Positions 1 through 9,552 of a stretch of DNA of 64,000 nt are shown in pieces. Made by a program: the position numbers and the translations under genes. The first letter of the stretch is position 1, and each line of letters begins with the position of its first letter. This DNA comes from Eutreptiella sp. 'Long Island Sound 2002' (taxonomy: Eukaryota; Euglenozoa; Euglenophyceae; Eutreptiales; Eutreptiaceae), in contig OZ038380.1 in the NCBI GenBank assembly GCA_964036045.1, positions 184,776,108 through 184,840,107 on the forward strand. Reading direction: 5' to 3'. Under the pieces are notes generated by a model, which ran no database searches, was not told where the DNA came from, and saw only the letters and a program-made list of their open reading frames with translations.

Positions 1-345
1 CCAGCACCATCCCCAAAGCGTGCGCCCTTGCAGGCCGGCGTTGCTCGCTGTGGGGGTGGCGGAAGGGCGTCCCAGGGGGGGATGCCTTCCACCGTTGTGA
101 GGGGCGCCTGGTGTCAGGCGCTGTCCCTCCCCCGGCCGCCCGTCCTCCGGAGCGTGCAGCCAGGGTTCCGCGACCCGCGTGTCCCGGGCGCGGTCGGTGC
201 GGGCGTGGGGACCCAGCACCGGCCCCACAGCGTGCGCCCTTGCGGGCCGGCGTTTCTCGCTGTGGGGGTGGCGGAAGGGCGTCCCCGGGGGGGGTGCCTT
301 CCACCATTGTGACGGGCGCCTGGGGTCAGGCGCTGTCCCTCTCCC
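1..345. repeat. GC-rich tandem repeat, period about 212 bp
   Basis: Two adjacent copies of one sequence are visible: the segment around AGCGTGCGCCCTTGC at 17 recurs at 229, and the following GGTGGCGGAAGGGCGTCCC and CAGGCGCTGTCCCTC blocks recur at the same spacing. The array probably continues to the left of the window. It is very GC-rich. Overlapping ORFs run through it in several frames and I do not regard them as genes. Confidence 0.75.
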
Positions 346-2230
346 GTCTGCCCGCCCACTGCTGGGTGGGTTGCCGGGGTTCGTTGGGTGTGTGCGGTGT
401 GTGTGGTGTCTGTGCCGTGCGTGTCGTGGTGCGTGGTGCTGCTCTTCCCTTGGTCCTCTGGTGCTCCCCTCTCTGGTGTCTCGGTGCGGTGTTGTGCTCG
501 CCGTGTGCCCGCCGTGTCCCCTCCCCTGTGCGCGCCCCTTGTTCGTTCGCTGGCTACCCCTTGTTCCTTTCGCGGCTTCGTTGCTCTTTACCCTTTTCTC
601 TACCCCTCTCCCTTGCATGCACTTTTTCCCTGCCTCCGCTTTGTTGTGTGTCTCTGTCTTTTTCCTTGTCGGCCCGGGCTTCCTCCTTTGAACCTGCGTA
701 GAGAGAGGAGGGGGCGTAAACGGGCGTGCGGCGGCGGCGGTTTTGTCGCGACACGGCACCTCGAGCTGGCTGGTACGTCATGCGACATGCGTGTGCGACC
801 GGCTTGCGCGTAGGTTTATCGCCCCACTTGCTCCCGTCTTGTCTCCACACCCCTTTGGCCGCTACCTTTACTCGTTGCCCGTTCCGCGTGCGCGGCGTGA
901 CATGCAACATACCTGCTTCTTTCCCCACTTCCTTAACGTGTCCTAGTCCTCCCGCCTTGCCGGGCGTTCGCTAATGTGTGACGACGGCACGACGCAATAC
1001 TTGCCTAAGCGTCTAAGACAACCCTACTTTAGCGCCCGGACGACGCAGACACGAGCATACGCTTCTCCTTGGGACCTGTGAGGGGAAGAGAACGTGGGTG
1101 CATGCACGTGTGTTTGTTGGGACCCGGCACACGTCTGCGCTATGCTATTTGTGTGTATGCTCCCCGTGTCCCCCTCCCTGGCTATTTGTGTGTTCTTATC
1201 AACGCAACCAAAAGAGTGGTTGTGCTGTAAGAGCAGTTGTCTCGGTTGCCCCGCGGTTGGCGACGTGGCACGACATGGTAACATACTTGCGTTCTTGGTG
1301 GCGGTGTGTGGCTTGCCTACTATTTGTTTGCATGCGGCGGCATACCTTTTGTCCCCTTCCGCTCCCTTTCGCCTCCTACATAAGCGGGCGTGCGGGTGGG
1401 CGGTGGGCACGTCTCGGTTACGCCTCGTGGTCACCTTTTACTTTTGTTGGCGTGGTTGCCGTTCTCGTCTCGTGTCCGTTGCGTAGCGTAGCGTGGCATG
1501 CAACATACTTGGACCCGACTAGTCACGTGTGTATGTTTAGTTTTTGTTTGTGTGTGTTTTTTTTTTTTGTTTTTTTTTTTGTGTGTTGTGCTTCACCTCG
1601 GTGGTTTTTTTGTTCCCCCTTGTTTGTCCCTTCATACCATTTTGCTCGTCCGTGGCGGTGATGGCCTTGCGGCGTTCCGGGCACGCGCGTGCGGGCATAC
1701 CTTTCTTTCCCTATGTGAGCGGGGGTGAGCATAGGCATTCCTTCGGTGCCACCTCTTGTTGGTTTTCCTTGCCGGTGCGGTTTTCGTTGCGCTTTTCGTG
1801 GCGGCGCACTTTGGCGTTGCTTGACACGTAACTTCCTTGTATTGCACTTGTTACGGCGTTATGCATACGACATATGGCATATAACATACTTGCTTTTCGG
1901 CGGCCGGTGGCGTTGTTGTTGCTTGTATGTATTTTTCATGCACGACATGCAACATACTTGGGTACTTGTGCGGCTTCTTTTTCCTTTTGTTGTGATCCCC
2001 TTCGCGTGTTACGGCGTCGTCGTATTCCCTACGTGAGCGGGCTTGCATTGCTTGGTCGTGTACTTCTGGTATATCTCCACCGTTGTGCGGTTCGTTACAT
2101 ACTTGTTCTCTCCTTGTCTACCTCTTACCGCGTTGTGCTTGTTTCGTTGGTTTCTAGCGTTGCGCGGCACATAACATACTTGCTTGTCGGCGGCCGGTGG
2201 CGTTGTTGTTGTCTATGTGTGGTTTGTTTT
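346..2230. other. Adenine-poor non-coding region with a dispersed ACATACTTG motif
   Basis: This stretch is strongly biased to T, G and C on the plus strand (for example 380-700 and 1530-1830) and has only short ORFs with low-complexity translations. A motif close to GRCATRYAACATACTTG occurs at about 899, 1272, 1495, 1876, 1944, 2094 (short form) and 2166, all on the plus strand. No gene was recognised. Confidence 0.6.
1876..2220 (+). repeat. Duplicated 53-55-bp block containing the ACATACTTG motif
   Basis: The block beginning GGCATATAACATACTTGC at 1876 is repeated at 2166 as GGCACATAACATACTTGC. Both continue with the same CGGCGGCCGGTGGCGTTGTT segment and a diverged TATGT end. This is the longest version of the dispersed motif and shows that the motif spread by local duplication at least once. 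Confidence 0.65.
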
Positions 2231-2654
2231 GGGGCGCGCACAAGTCCCTAGCGCCTAGGGCACGCACTTTGCTAGCTGGTTTGGGGCAAGCAACGCTCAG
2301 CTCCTTCGCCGTTGCGACTCTATTGTTCGTCACTTTTGGCGAGTGTCCTAAATTTTGCGACCTCGCCAAACAGCGGCGTAAAATTGTTGGGGGGGTTTCT
2401 GAGGTCGGAAAAGACGATTTTTCGCTTTATTTCTTCTGGCGGTGCGTCATTTTCTTGGTATTTTATTTTTCTTCTGCTGCGATCGCGCGACCACCACGCT
2501 CCATATCCTTTCAAGGACACGACAGAACTTACTTGAGCATCTACTTTCTTACCCTGATCTATTGGATTACCGCCACTTCAGCACCCGTATCTTCCATAGC
2601 ACAGCACTGCATTGAAATCCGGAAACTTGTTGTAAGTCGTTGTTCAGCTCTGAT
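2231..2654. other. No gene recognised
   Basis: A transition from the GC-rich repeat region to AT-richer DNA. Short ORFs exist on both strands, but their translations look like random sequence and show no motif. Confidence 0.4.
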
Positions 2655-2985
2655 CACATGTTAAAGCAGGCATCCTGTGACATGATACACAGAAATGGCA
2701 CATGGATGCCTATCAATAAAATAATGATAAATTATTGATAATTAACTATCAAAAACAATAGTTTTCATCAACAAAATATTTCACAATGCGCTGTGCGTGC
2801 GGCGGTGATCTGGCATTTTATTTGCGCGAATTCAGCGCGCGCACTTCAGCACTCAGACCTATTACATGTTAAAACAGGCATCCTGTGGCATGATACACAG
2901 AAATGGCACATTGATACATATTAATGAAATAATGATAAGTTATTGATGATTAACCATTAAACATTTCACAATGCGCAGCACTCAG
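2655..2985. repeat. AT-rich direct repeat, two diverged copies about 203 bp apart
   Basis: The segment starting ATGTTAAAGCAGGCATCCTG at 2658 recurs at about 2868 as ATGTTAAAACAGGCATCCTG. Both run on through a shared GATACACAGAAATGGCACAT block and an AATAATGATAA...TTATTGAT block, and both are followed by CATTTCACAATGCGC or similar. The pair lies immediately 3' of the minus-strand ORF at 3004-4107, so it could be the end of a mobile element that includes that ORF. Confidence 0.6.
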
Positions 2986-3003
2986 ACCTGTTACACTTTG
3001 TGA

Positions 3004-4107
3004 TCAGCTTGGGAAAACATGGGACTGTGTCACCGCTGCGCAACAAACCTTTACGGGAAAAGTCACAATCGGCCAAAAAGAGCGAAATGTTTGTGGAACG
3101 CAAAATTTGTACACGTACCAGAAACCATATAATATAGGGTGTGACCGCAAAAATAGTTGGACATTCCAACCCGTTGTTTTTTCACCATACATCATCTTGC
3201 AAATGCGGTAATGGATGTTCTCGTCACATAAAACAGGCACAACTGGTCGAGTGTGTTGCGCCAAGTCCCCAATGAATTGCAGTAGGTTAAGAAGCGATTC
3301 GTTGCCGCTTGGCTTTTCTTTGCTTAGACAGAGGAGCCGGGAATGCGGTCCCTTGGCAGGCACTGGGCGAACAATGTCAAGCGGTGCCCTAGTGTTTCGC
3401 ACAACAGGCCGCGTGCTTGCAAATCCTAGATCACGCAGGATACGTGCAAAGGTTCCCTCGGTGTTCCCCAGCATGCGCGCAACAACAGAAACACGTCGTT
3501 CAAGCTCTTCCAGGCTAGGATGACCATGCCAGTAGCGTGGTGTATCCTGTAGTAACAAGACAGCCAACGCCGTTGCGTTAAGGCTCTTGTCGTTCTTGTC
3601 AGGGATTGTGGTAAATTGTTTGTTGTACCAGTTGTCTATCCACGATACAACCCACTGCTGCTGTATTTTGTTCCATGTAGTCTGTAACCTGACTGCGGCC
3701 CTTTCCTTCACTGAAGGTGCGCTATATCGCGCCAGACCTGACCTTGCTAAAATGCGCCGCTGCGCCCTACTTCCCTCTATCGCAATAACAGACTTTGGTT
3801 TTCCCTGGTACGGGACTGCGCGGTGGCGCATCAGTAAATACAGGCGCCAGGCCTCTTCTATCAAAACAGCGACCCATCTCTTACCCTCTGCCGCGATTGC
3901 CTTTTCAACGCTGCAACGCGTCCGTTCATTTTTGCGCTGGCGCACAAAAAACACAAACAACGGGCGCGCGCCCTTGTCCCCTTGTTTTAGCCCTTCCCAC
4001 AATTCTTCTGTCGTGTGATACGGCGGTTCCTCTGAGCAGACATCGCGGAATACTCCAGATGCTGCGGTCATTGTCTTCTCAAGGTCCGACAGTTTTCGCA
4101 GGGGCAT
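3004..4107 (-). CDS. Unassigned 367-codon ORF, possibly from a DNA transposon
   Basis: A single open frame starts at an ATG (4107) and has normal amino-acid composition. The N-terminal half is basic and rich in Arg, Trp and Leu, suggesting nucleic-acid binding. The C-terminal part has a distinctive block near residues 285-340 with CDENIHYRICKMMYG, then HPILYGFWYVYKFC. I associate the 'DEN-hYR...YG-W..YK' pattern with transposon-like proteins that are multicopy in protists, but I cannot name the family. The protein ends abruptly in a Cys/Val-rich tail, so it may be 3'-truncated. No catalytic triad is evident. A GDGLPCGG-SW block at about 60.43 kb may come from a related protein. It could also be a host gene fragment. 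Confidence 0.45.
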   Translation of the reverse strand: MPLRKLSDLEKTMTAASGVFRDVCSEEPPYHTTEELWEGLKQGDKGARPLFVFFVRQRKNERTRCSVEKAIAAEGKRWVAVLIEEAWRLYLLMRHRAVPYQGKPKSVIAIEGSRAQRRILARSGLARYSAPSVKERAAVRLQTTWNKIQQQWVVSWIDNWYNKQFTTIPDKNDKSLNATALAVLLLQDTPRYWHGHPSLEELERRVSVVARMLGNTEGTFARILRDLGFASTRPVVRNTRAPLDIVRPVPAKGPHSRLLCLSKEKPSGNESLLNLLQFIGDLAQHTRPVVPVLCDENIHYRICKMMYGEKTTGWNVQLFLRSHPILYGFWYVYKFCVPQTFRSFWPIVTFPVKVCCAAVTQSHVFPS

Positions 4108-5064
4108 TGTTACTGTGGAAAAAAATTGCGTAAATGTATGTTCCGAAAAATCGCTGTTCGAAAACTTTCTCGCTTTGAAACATCAACCTGTCACACAGTT
4201 TACGCGCGACCAAATGTTCAATGATTTGCTTGTTGCCTGCACCATTTTCGGTTTACTGTAACTGTCTGGTGGTCCCACATTTGACTGGTTAATCCTAACT
4301 GCGGTCCCCAGTTGCGGCGCGCTACCATCGCTGTTGGGCAGTGAAGTCAGCGGTGACCACAATATGAAAACCAGAGATGCCGGCGAGACCTGTATGGGCG
4401 CCCATGCAGCAGCGCCGCATCAAAGGGAATGTACATGCTGTGTAGTTGGTGGATCTCTCCATTTTCTGTTTCTATGCGCACTTATGACCTTCATTGCGCG
4501 AGGCCTTGCGCAAACATCACTGAAAATTTAATGTTTCTCATGCGCCATTCTATGCGCGAGGCCTCGCGCATCAAACTACAGTTTGTTACGGACCATTTGT
4601 ACATTTCAAGATTCTTGTGTGTAGCCATATCGAAATTTATTTATTAATAGATCCATTTCTATCACTCCGTCCTGATAATGGTACAAAGTTACGTGTATAA
4701 ATACGACAGGTTTCTCTTTTCCGACAACCTGCCTAATGCGTTGTGCTGTAGTACATTTATCCGACACAAATGAACGCCTTTGCGCGAGGCCTCCCGCAAA
4801 GAATGGACAGAAACCAATACTTTTCCGTATATGACCCATGGGACGTGTCATTTCTACGACAATATTCTTTTCACTGTACTGGTTCGCGACGGTCCAGACA
4901 TATCCATCAAAATAATTATTATTTGATGCTTTTTGAAACCTGTCGTTTTCCTACCTTTTCTGTTGTTTTTGACCCTGCAACTTGAACCGCTTAAGTCCTT
5001 GAGCTAAGGTACGCTAGCTTGGTACCCGGTCTTCAAATCCATGGCATCCAGCAGATTATGTGGC
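4108..5064. other. Intergenic, with GCGCGAGGCCTCGCGC palindromes
   Basis: No convincing gene. It contains three copies of an 18-bp palindromic motif, annotated separately. A plus-strand ATG in good context (CCATGG) at 5041 begins a short frame interrupted by the LTR element at 5065. See the ORF at 15329-15745, which continues the same frame on the other side. Confidence 0.5.
4495..4798. repeat. Three copies of an 18-bp palindrome TGCGCGAGGCCTCGCGCA
   Basis: A perfect palindrome lies at 4553-4570. One-mismatch relatives are at 4495-4512 (CCTTGCGCA end) and 4781-4798 (CCTCCCGCA end). Symmetry and spacing (58 and 228 bp) would suit a dimeric DNA-binding protein, but no adjacent promoter can be identified. 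Confidence 0.6.
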
Positions 5065-5548
5065 CGTAACCGCTGTGTAGTGGCGGATCTTTCTTGTAAC
5101 TGCGAAGCCTGCAGGCTTGATGCCCCAGGGGTCGTAACGCCGGTCACTGCCCCTGATATCTCCCAACCCGACTGACCATCTCGAGGGCCATATCCAGCCT
5201 CTAGGAGCGACATATGCAAAGCACTTTGAAGGTCATTGAACTCCATGGTGGAATATCAATAGTCAGAAAACCCGGTCTACAAAAATGGAGCAGACATAGA
5301 ATTTCATTGTGCATTCATCGAACATAATGACTCATTGCGAAATCATTCGAAATAGTTCAAGTAAATCGGATTGGAAAATCACGAAAGACAAATGCGACTC
5401 GACGCGCGCTCACAGGCGACATCTGGCGGCGAACGGAAAACCTGAAAACAAGCTGGAAAATCTACTGCACTAATGTACGTCTGAAAATCATTGAAATTCT
5501 GGTCACGTTGATGTATAAATTGAGTGCTGTCACACTGATGCTGTTACA
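5065..5548 (-). repeat. 3' LTR of element 1
   Basis: 484 bp, colinear with 14840-15323. Its outer edge is CGTAAC instead of TGTAAC, a single terminal substitution. It carries the same N-terminal Gag codons as the 5' LTR (start at 5246), followed here by flanking host sequence instead of the element interior. Confidence 0.92.
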
Positions 5549-5558
5549 CTCTTCTCCT
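5549..5558 (-). other. Polypurine tract of element 1
   Basis: Read on the minus strand, AGGAGAAGAG lies directly before the 3' LTR start TGTAAC. This is the expected position for the plus-strand primer of an LTR retrotransposon. Confidence 0.8.
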
Positions 5559-6895
5559 GAAAACATACGACGGTATGTCAGGCTGTGTCAAGTGTATTGA
5601 AGGAAACGGCAAAACTGGTCAAAAACCGACTAATCTATGTCAAAATGTGAGAAATTGAGCTGAACTGAGCAAAATTGTGCTGAGATCTGTGCTTCCCGAT
5701 GGCCATCGACTTGAATGAAACACACAGGTACCTTAGGGCACACACAAACAGCGTTGTTCAAGCTCAAAAACTCGAAAACTGAAAATCTGAGTGAAGAATG
5801 TACATGCATGATCAAGATCCATGATTCATGATGAGATCAGGATCTGACATCCCACTGTCAGAAAACACAAAACGAGCGTCGCCATGTCGTCGAGCGTCCA
5901 AATAATAGGGTATCCCTCCATGGAGTCCAAGATATATGAAACTGGTCGGCTTCATGTGTAGGCATGAGACCAAATGCCAGATTATGGTACAAAATGTGAC
6001 TGAATTGAGACCAAAATCAGTGAATTGCACACAGATTGAAGACGGTGAAGTCTGCAACAAGCCATAATAGGTCCAGTTCAATGTCGACTGATAATGTGTA
6101 TCGTGTTGAACGGAAATCCAGTTCTCATTCATAGCCAATCCAGGTCAAATCCTCATGATGATGATGATCCCCATGATGGAAATGCAATCATGTAAAAGTA
6201 ATGATAGCCAAGAAAACCCAGTGAGTGTACATCACACTGCCAGTATCATGTCCAGGGCTTCATGTTGAATCCAGTACGAGGCACAAAGGGTCATTGACTC
6301 ATTGTAGTCCCAGAATGTATGAGCATCCAATGCTTGGTACCAGGAATTTGCCAAATTTGAGCTGATTCTGAGGGGGATTCCAACACAATCCACAGATGAG
6401 CAGCGAGTCGACACAAGTAAGAACACAGTCGTCGTCACTTGGTCCTTATAAGCCCTTTGACAGTCGTCGATTGGAAAACAAACCAACGGTCTCAATGTAG
6501 GAGCTGATTGAAATAACATTGTCAGCAGATCCGTCAAACACATGAACTGAATCAGACCTGGTCATGTGCCAGAATCTCTGAAATGAGCACGAACTCGAAC
6601 GAGTCCTTCCCAAGGCGAGTAGAGGGGTCCAGCCGGCAGCAAAACAAGGGAATGTCGTCGTGGTTGAAGATAAAGGCCTCCAGGAGTTTCCGATGAGAAT
6701 CATCTACAATGAAGGACATGATTTACATGATGACCATGATGAGAATGATGGACATGATGACCAAGATGACCTTAGAATGTCCCATCATCTGTTCATTGAA
6801 CAACATAGACACTGCGCCAGGACTGTCTCGTCTCAAAGCCAAGGGTATATGTAGGCCGTAAACGTTTTGGGAATTTTCGGCGATTCGAATTCTGA
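5559..6895 (-). other. 3' untranslated region of element 1
   Basis: About 1.3 kb between the chromodomain stop and the polypurine tract, without a convincing gene. It includes GATGAT/CATGAT-rich simple sequence near 6150-6180 and 6710-6775. Element 2 has a similarly long region (about 1.65 kb) in the same place, so a long 3' leader-like segment is a shared trait. Confidence 0.6.
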
Positions 6896-7369
6896 TCAGA
6901 TCTTGTCTCGAATGGGTTGTGCCACAATTGGAGCTTCTTCTTGTGCTTGCAAGTCTTCCTTGGTGACACAATCCTTGATCAGCGATAGCTCACGGTCAAC
7001 TTCAGCGTGTTTTTTCAGGAAGTTGATGAAAGTGTCCGTGTATCCATGAATGAAGCTTGAAGCTGGCTCCCATTTGTCCTCTTCTGGACCAAATCCTTTC
7101 CATCGGCACAGAAAGTACCACTTATTTCGAGCATTCTTCTTATAATCAAGGATCTTCTCCAACTCAAAACTGCTTGTGGCCATCTTCCTGTCACTCAGGT
7201 ACTTTGAGGTCCAATAGAGTGGCTTGTAGTTGCCCTTGGGGCAGGGTATTTCGGCCTTCAAGCGGTCACGATGTACTTCTTGATGCGTGCCTGGCTTAAT
7301 TTCAATGTTGAATGTAGTCTCACTTAGTTGACTTTTGACTTGGAATGGGCTTTCCCAAAGCGGCAACAA
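6896..7369 (-). pseudogene. Integrase C-terminus plus chromodomain of element 1
   Basis: This is the last piece of the broken pol frame. It starts with a GPY/F-type module (WESPFQV...) and ends with a chromodomain whose aromatic cage region reads WYFLCRWKGFGPEEDKWEPA. Chromodomains fused to gypsy integrases bind modified histones and steer integration. The matching part of element 2 is continuous with the rest of pol. Here a stop at about 7370-7396 separates it from the upstream integrase piece. Confidence 0.85.
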
Positions 7370-7396
7370 CTTGTTGTCGTCCGTCAGGGTCTCGTC

Positions 7397-7687
7397 TCAC
7401 TTACGAAGCCAAACTTGTTGGCCTTTTTCGCAGGGCTTTCCTTGCATTCTTGCCTGATTATTGAATTTCAGCCAATCTGCTTGACTCTCCACTTTTGCTC
7501 GGATCCACTTGGAATCTAACTCCTTGATCTTCTCAAACCATTGTGATGCGTCGTAGCACTGCCTTGGATGATACATCACTGGTCCAGGACCCATCTTCTC
7601 ACGACCAAAAACAAGCTCATTCGGGCTTAATCCAGTATAATTCTTGGTCCGATGGTATCTCCTCAAGACACAGTAAATTGTCTCCAA
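7397..7687 (-). pseudogene. Integrase distal core fragment of element 1
   Basis: The translation aligns with the element 2 integrase just after the catalytic Glu. It begins at METIYCVLRRYHRTKNYTGL and includes SPNELVFGREK, the conserved block following the DDE core. It is separated from the upstream core by stops or a frameshift between 7687 and 7751, a clear sign of decay. Confidence 0.8.
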
Positions 7688-7750
7688 CCAATTGTAGTCT
7701 TTTTCAGTCGCCAGGAATTTTCTCAGAATGTTGATAAGAATTCTTCCAGC

Positions 7751-8140
7751 TCATTCAGCAGGGAGGGCTCCATGGTCATAAACTCGGGCACGGAGATGAA
7801 AAACTCCCAATAGAGCACACATGTTCTCCCACCAGGTCCCAATGAACTCCTTTTCACTGTCCGTCAGAATTTCACTGGGGACATCCCAGTTACTCATCCA
7901 CTGACTTGCAGTCCACTTGGCAGCCATTTCAGAGGTAAGATGCTTCGTGTTGCAACAGAGGACCTGGATGTAGCCACTGTGGCGGTCTTGAATTAACAAA
8001 ACCCAATCGATTGGCTTCCCCGTGTAGAGACATTCCTCCTGGATATGTCCCAACTCGAACAATCTCTCAGGAATTGGTAATCCTTTCAGTAGTCCTTCTG
8101 CCTTTGATTCTTGGGGATGTTCGCCTGACATTGCTTGCAT
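7751..8140 (-). pseudogene. Integrase catalytic core fragment of element 1
   Basis: Contains WVLLIQDRHSGYIQVL and the second catalytic Asp region PSEILTDSEKEFIGTWW, with HGALPAE at the catalytic Glu region. The Glu is retained as the residue aligned with GERAG of element 2. The frame ends right after it. The upstream zinc-binding domain lies in a different frame (8086-9552), so a frameshift sits at about 8090-8140. Confidence 0.82.
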
Positions 8141-9552
8141 CCTTTGGCAACTCGTTCACAGGCTCCCTTGAGGTCCCGAGTGTACACTCTGTGTCGAAGC
8201 TCCTGCTCCAGAACACGAGAATGTGCGTGGGATGTCTCATTCCGATGCCAGTGGTTGACATATTTGTCAATTAGACAGTCAGGAACACAAACACGTCCTT
8301 GCCAAAATAACTTGTCGCCTTGGATCTTGAAATCAGCCGTCTCCTCTGTCTCGTAAGGCTTGTCCCCTTTTACTTTGTGGTATACAGACCCAAAGAACCT
8401 GTCATCCTTGTACATCTTCGTCAAATCCACATAGAGGAAGGAAGTTTCCTTGTCATTCGTTTGTGGGGGGAGCTTGGATCTGGCCTTGGATCTCGTCAGA
8501 GGGAACACACTCGGGAGCGGCAGCGACAACTCAGAGTCAGAATTAACCCTTTCAGTCTGATCTGCCTTGGTAATCTCCTTGCATCTGACCAATTCCACCT
8601 TCATTTGATTTTTTATCGAACATTGGAGGCAATGTTTCTTGATCAGTGCGTGTTCCTCCTTGTCGAACTCGGTCACTTCGGCTTTATTCGTCGATGTCCC
8701 ATGAAAACTCACTCCGGAATAAGCCTCTGAGGCTGGGTAGGCCCAGCGACTCAGGGCATCCGCCACTGTATTGTAGCGACCCGGAATGTAAGTCACATGG
8801 AGGTCGAATCTGCTGAGAAATTCATGCCAACGGCCTCTTCTCCCAGCCGGTCCACCAGGGGTATCCACATGCTCTGTCCTCGAGCTTTCCAGAGACTTGT
8901 GGTCAGTCAGTACCTCAACGCAATGACCCAGGATCCAACCCTCATAGCGCCGTAGGGCACAGAGGATCGCGTAGGCTTCTTGTTCCCTTGGACTCCAATT
9001 TTGCTCTCTTGTTGTATGCTTGCGAGACGAGAAAGCCAGGGGGTGATGGTGATGTTCGTCGTCGACTTGTTCGCTCGTAGCACCAATGGCGTAACGACTG
9101 GCGTCTGTACGAATATAAAAAGGTCGTCCATCTAACCGCGGAGTCTTTAATGTAACCACATTTGCCAGTGCTTCCTTGAGACCAGTGAAAGCCTCTTCAC
9201 ATTCTGGCGGCCACTTGAGCTTGACTTGAGATCCCTTCTTTCCTTCTACTTTGCCAACCTTGAGTAACTCTGTCAAGGGACCAGAGTACTTGGCGTAGAG
9301 GGGCAGGAACTCGTGGTAAAAATTGCAGCAGCCTAAAAAGGCACGAAGCTGCGTGATGGTTTTAGGCCTTTCCCAGAGCTGCGGGGCCGCCATCTTTCCT
9401 TGGACCGGTCTTCCTGTCCATTTTCCAAGACAGAGCCACAGAATTCCACACTCTGGAGGAACATTTCGCCCTTCTTGGGTCCACACACGAGCTTGTCTTG
9501 TCAGAGGACTTCGAGAACTTTGCGAACTTGTTCTTCCTGCAACTTCAGGCAC
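8086..9552 (-). pseudogene. RT thumb, RNase H and integrase zinc domain of element 1
   Basis: From about residue 45 the frame matches element 2 pol: the RT connection region TQLRAFLGCCNFYHEFLP, then RNase H with YIRTDASRYAIGA, the REQEAYAI block and LTDHKSLE, then the integrase H2C2 finger (HWHRNETSHAHS ... GCKQCQ). The first 45 or so residues are out-of-frame translation upstream of the frameshift. Small deviations such as the His-rich HHHH within RNase H suggest neutral drift. Confidence 0.85.
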
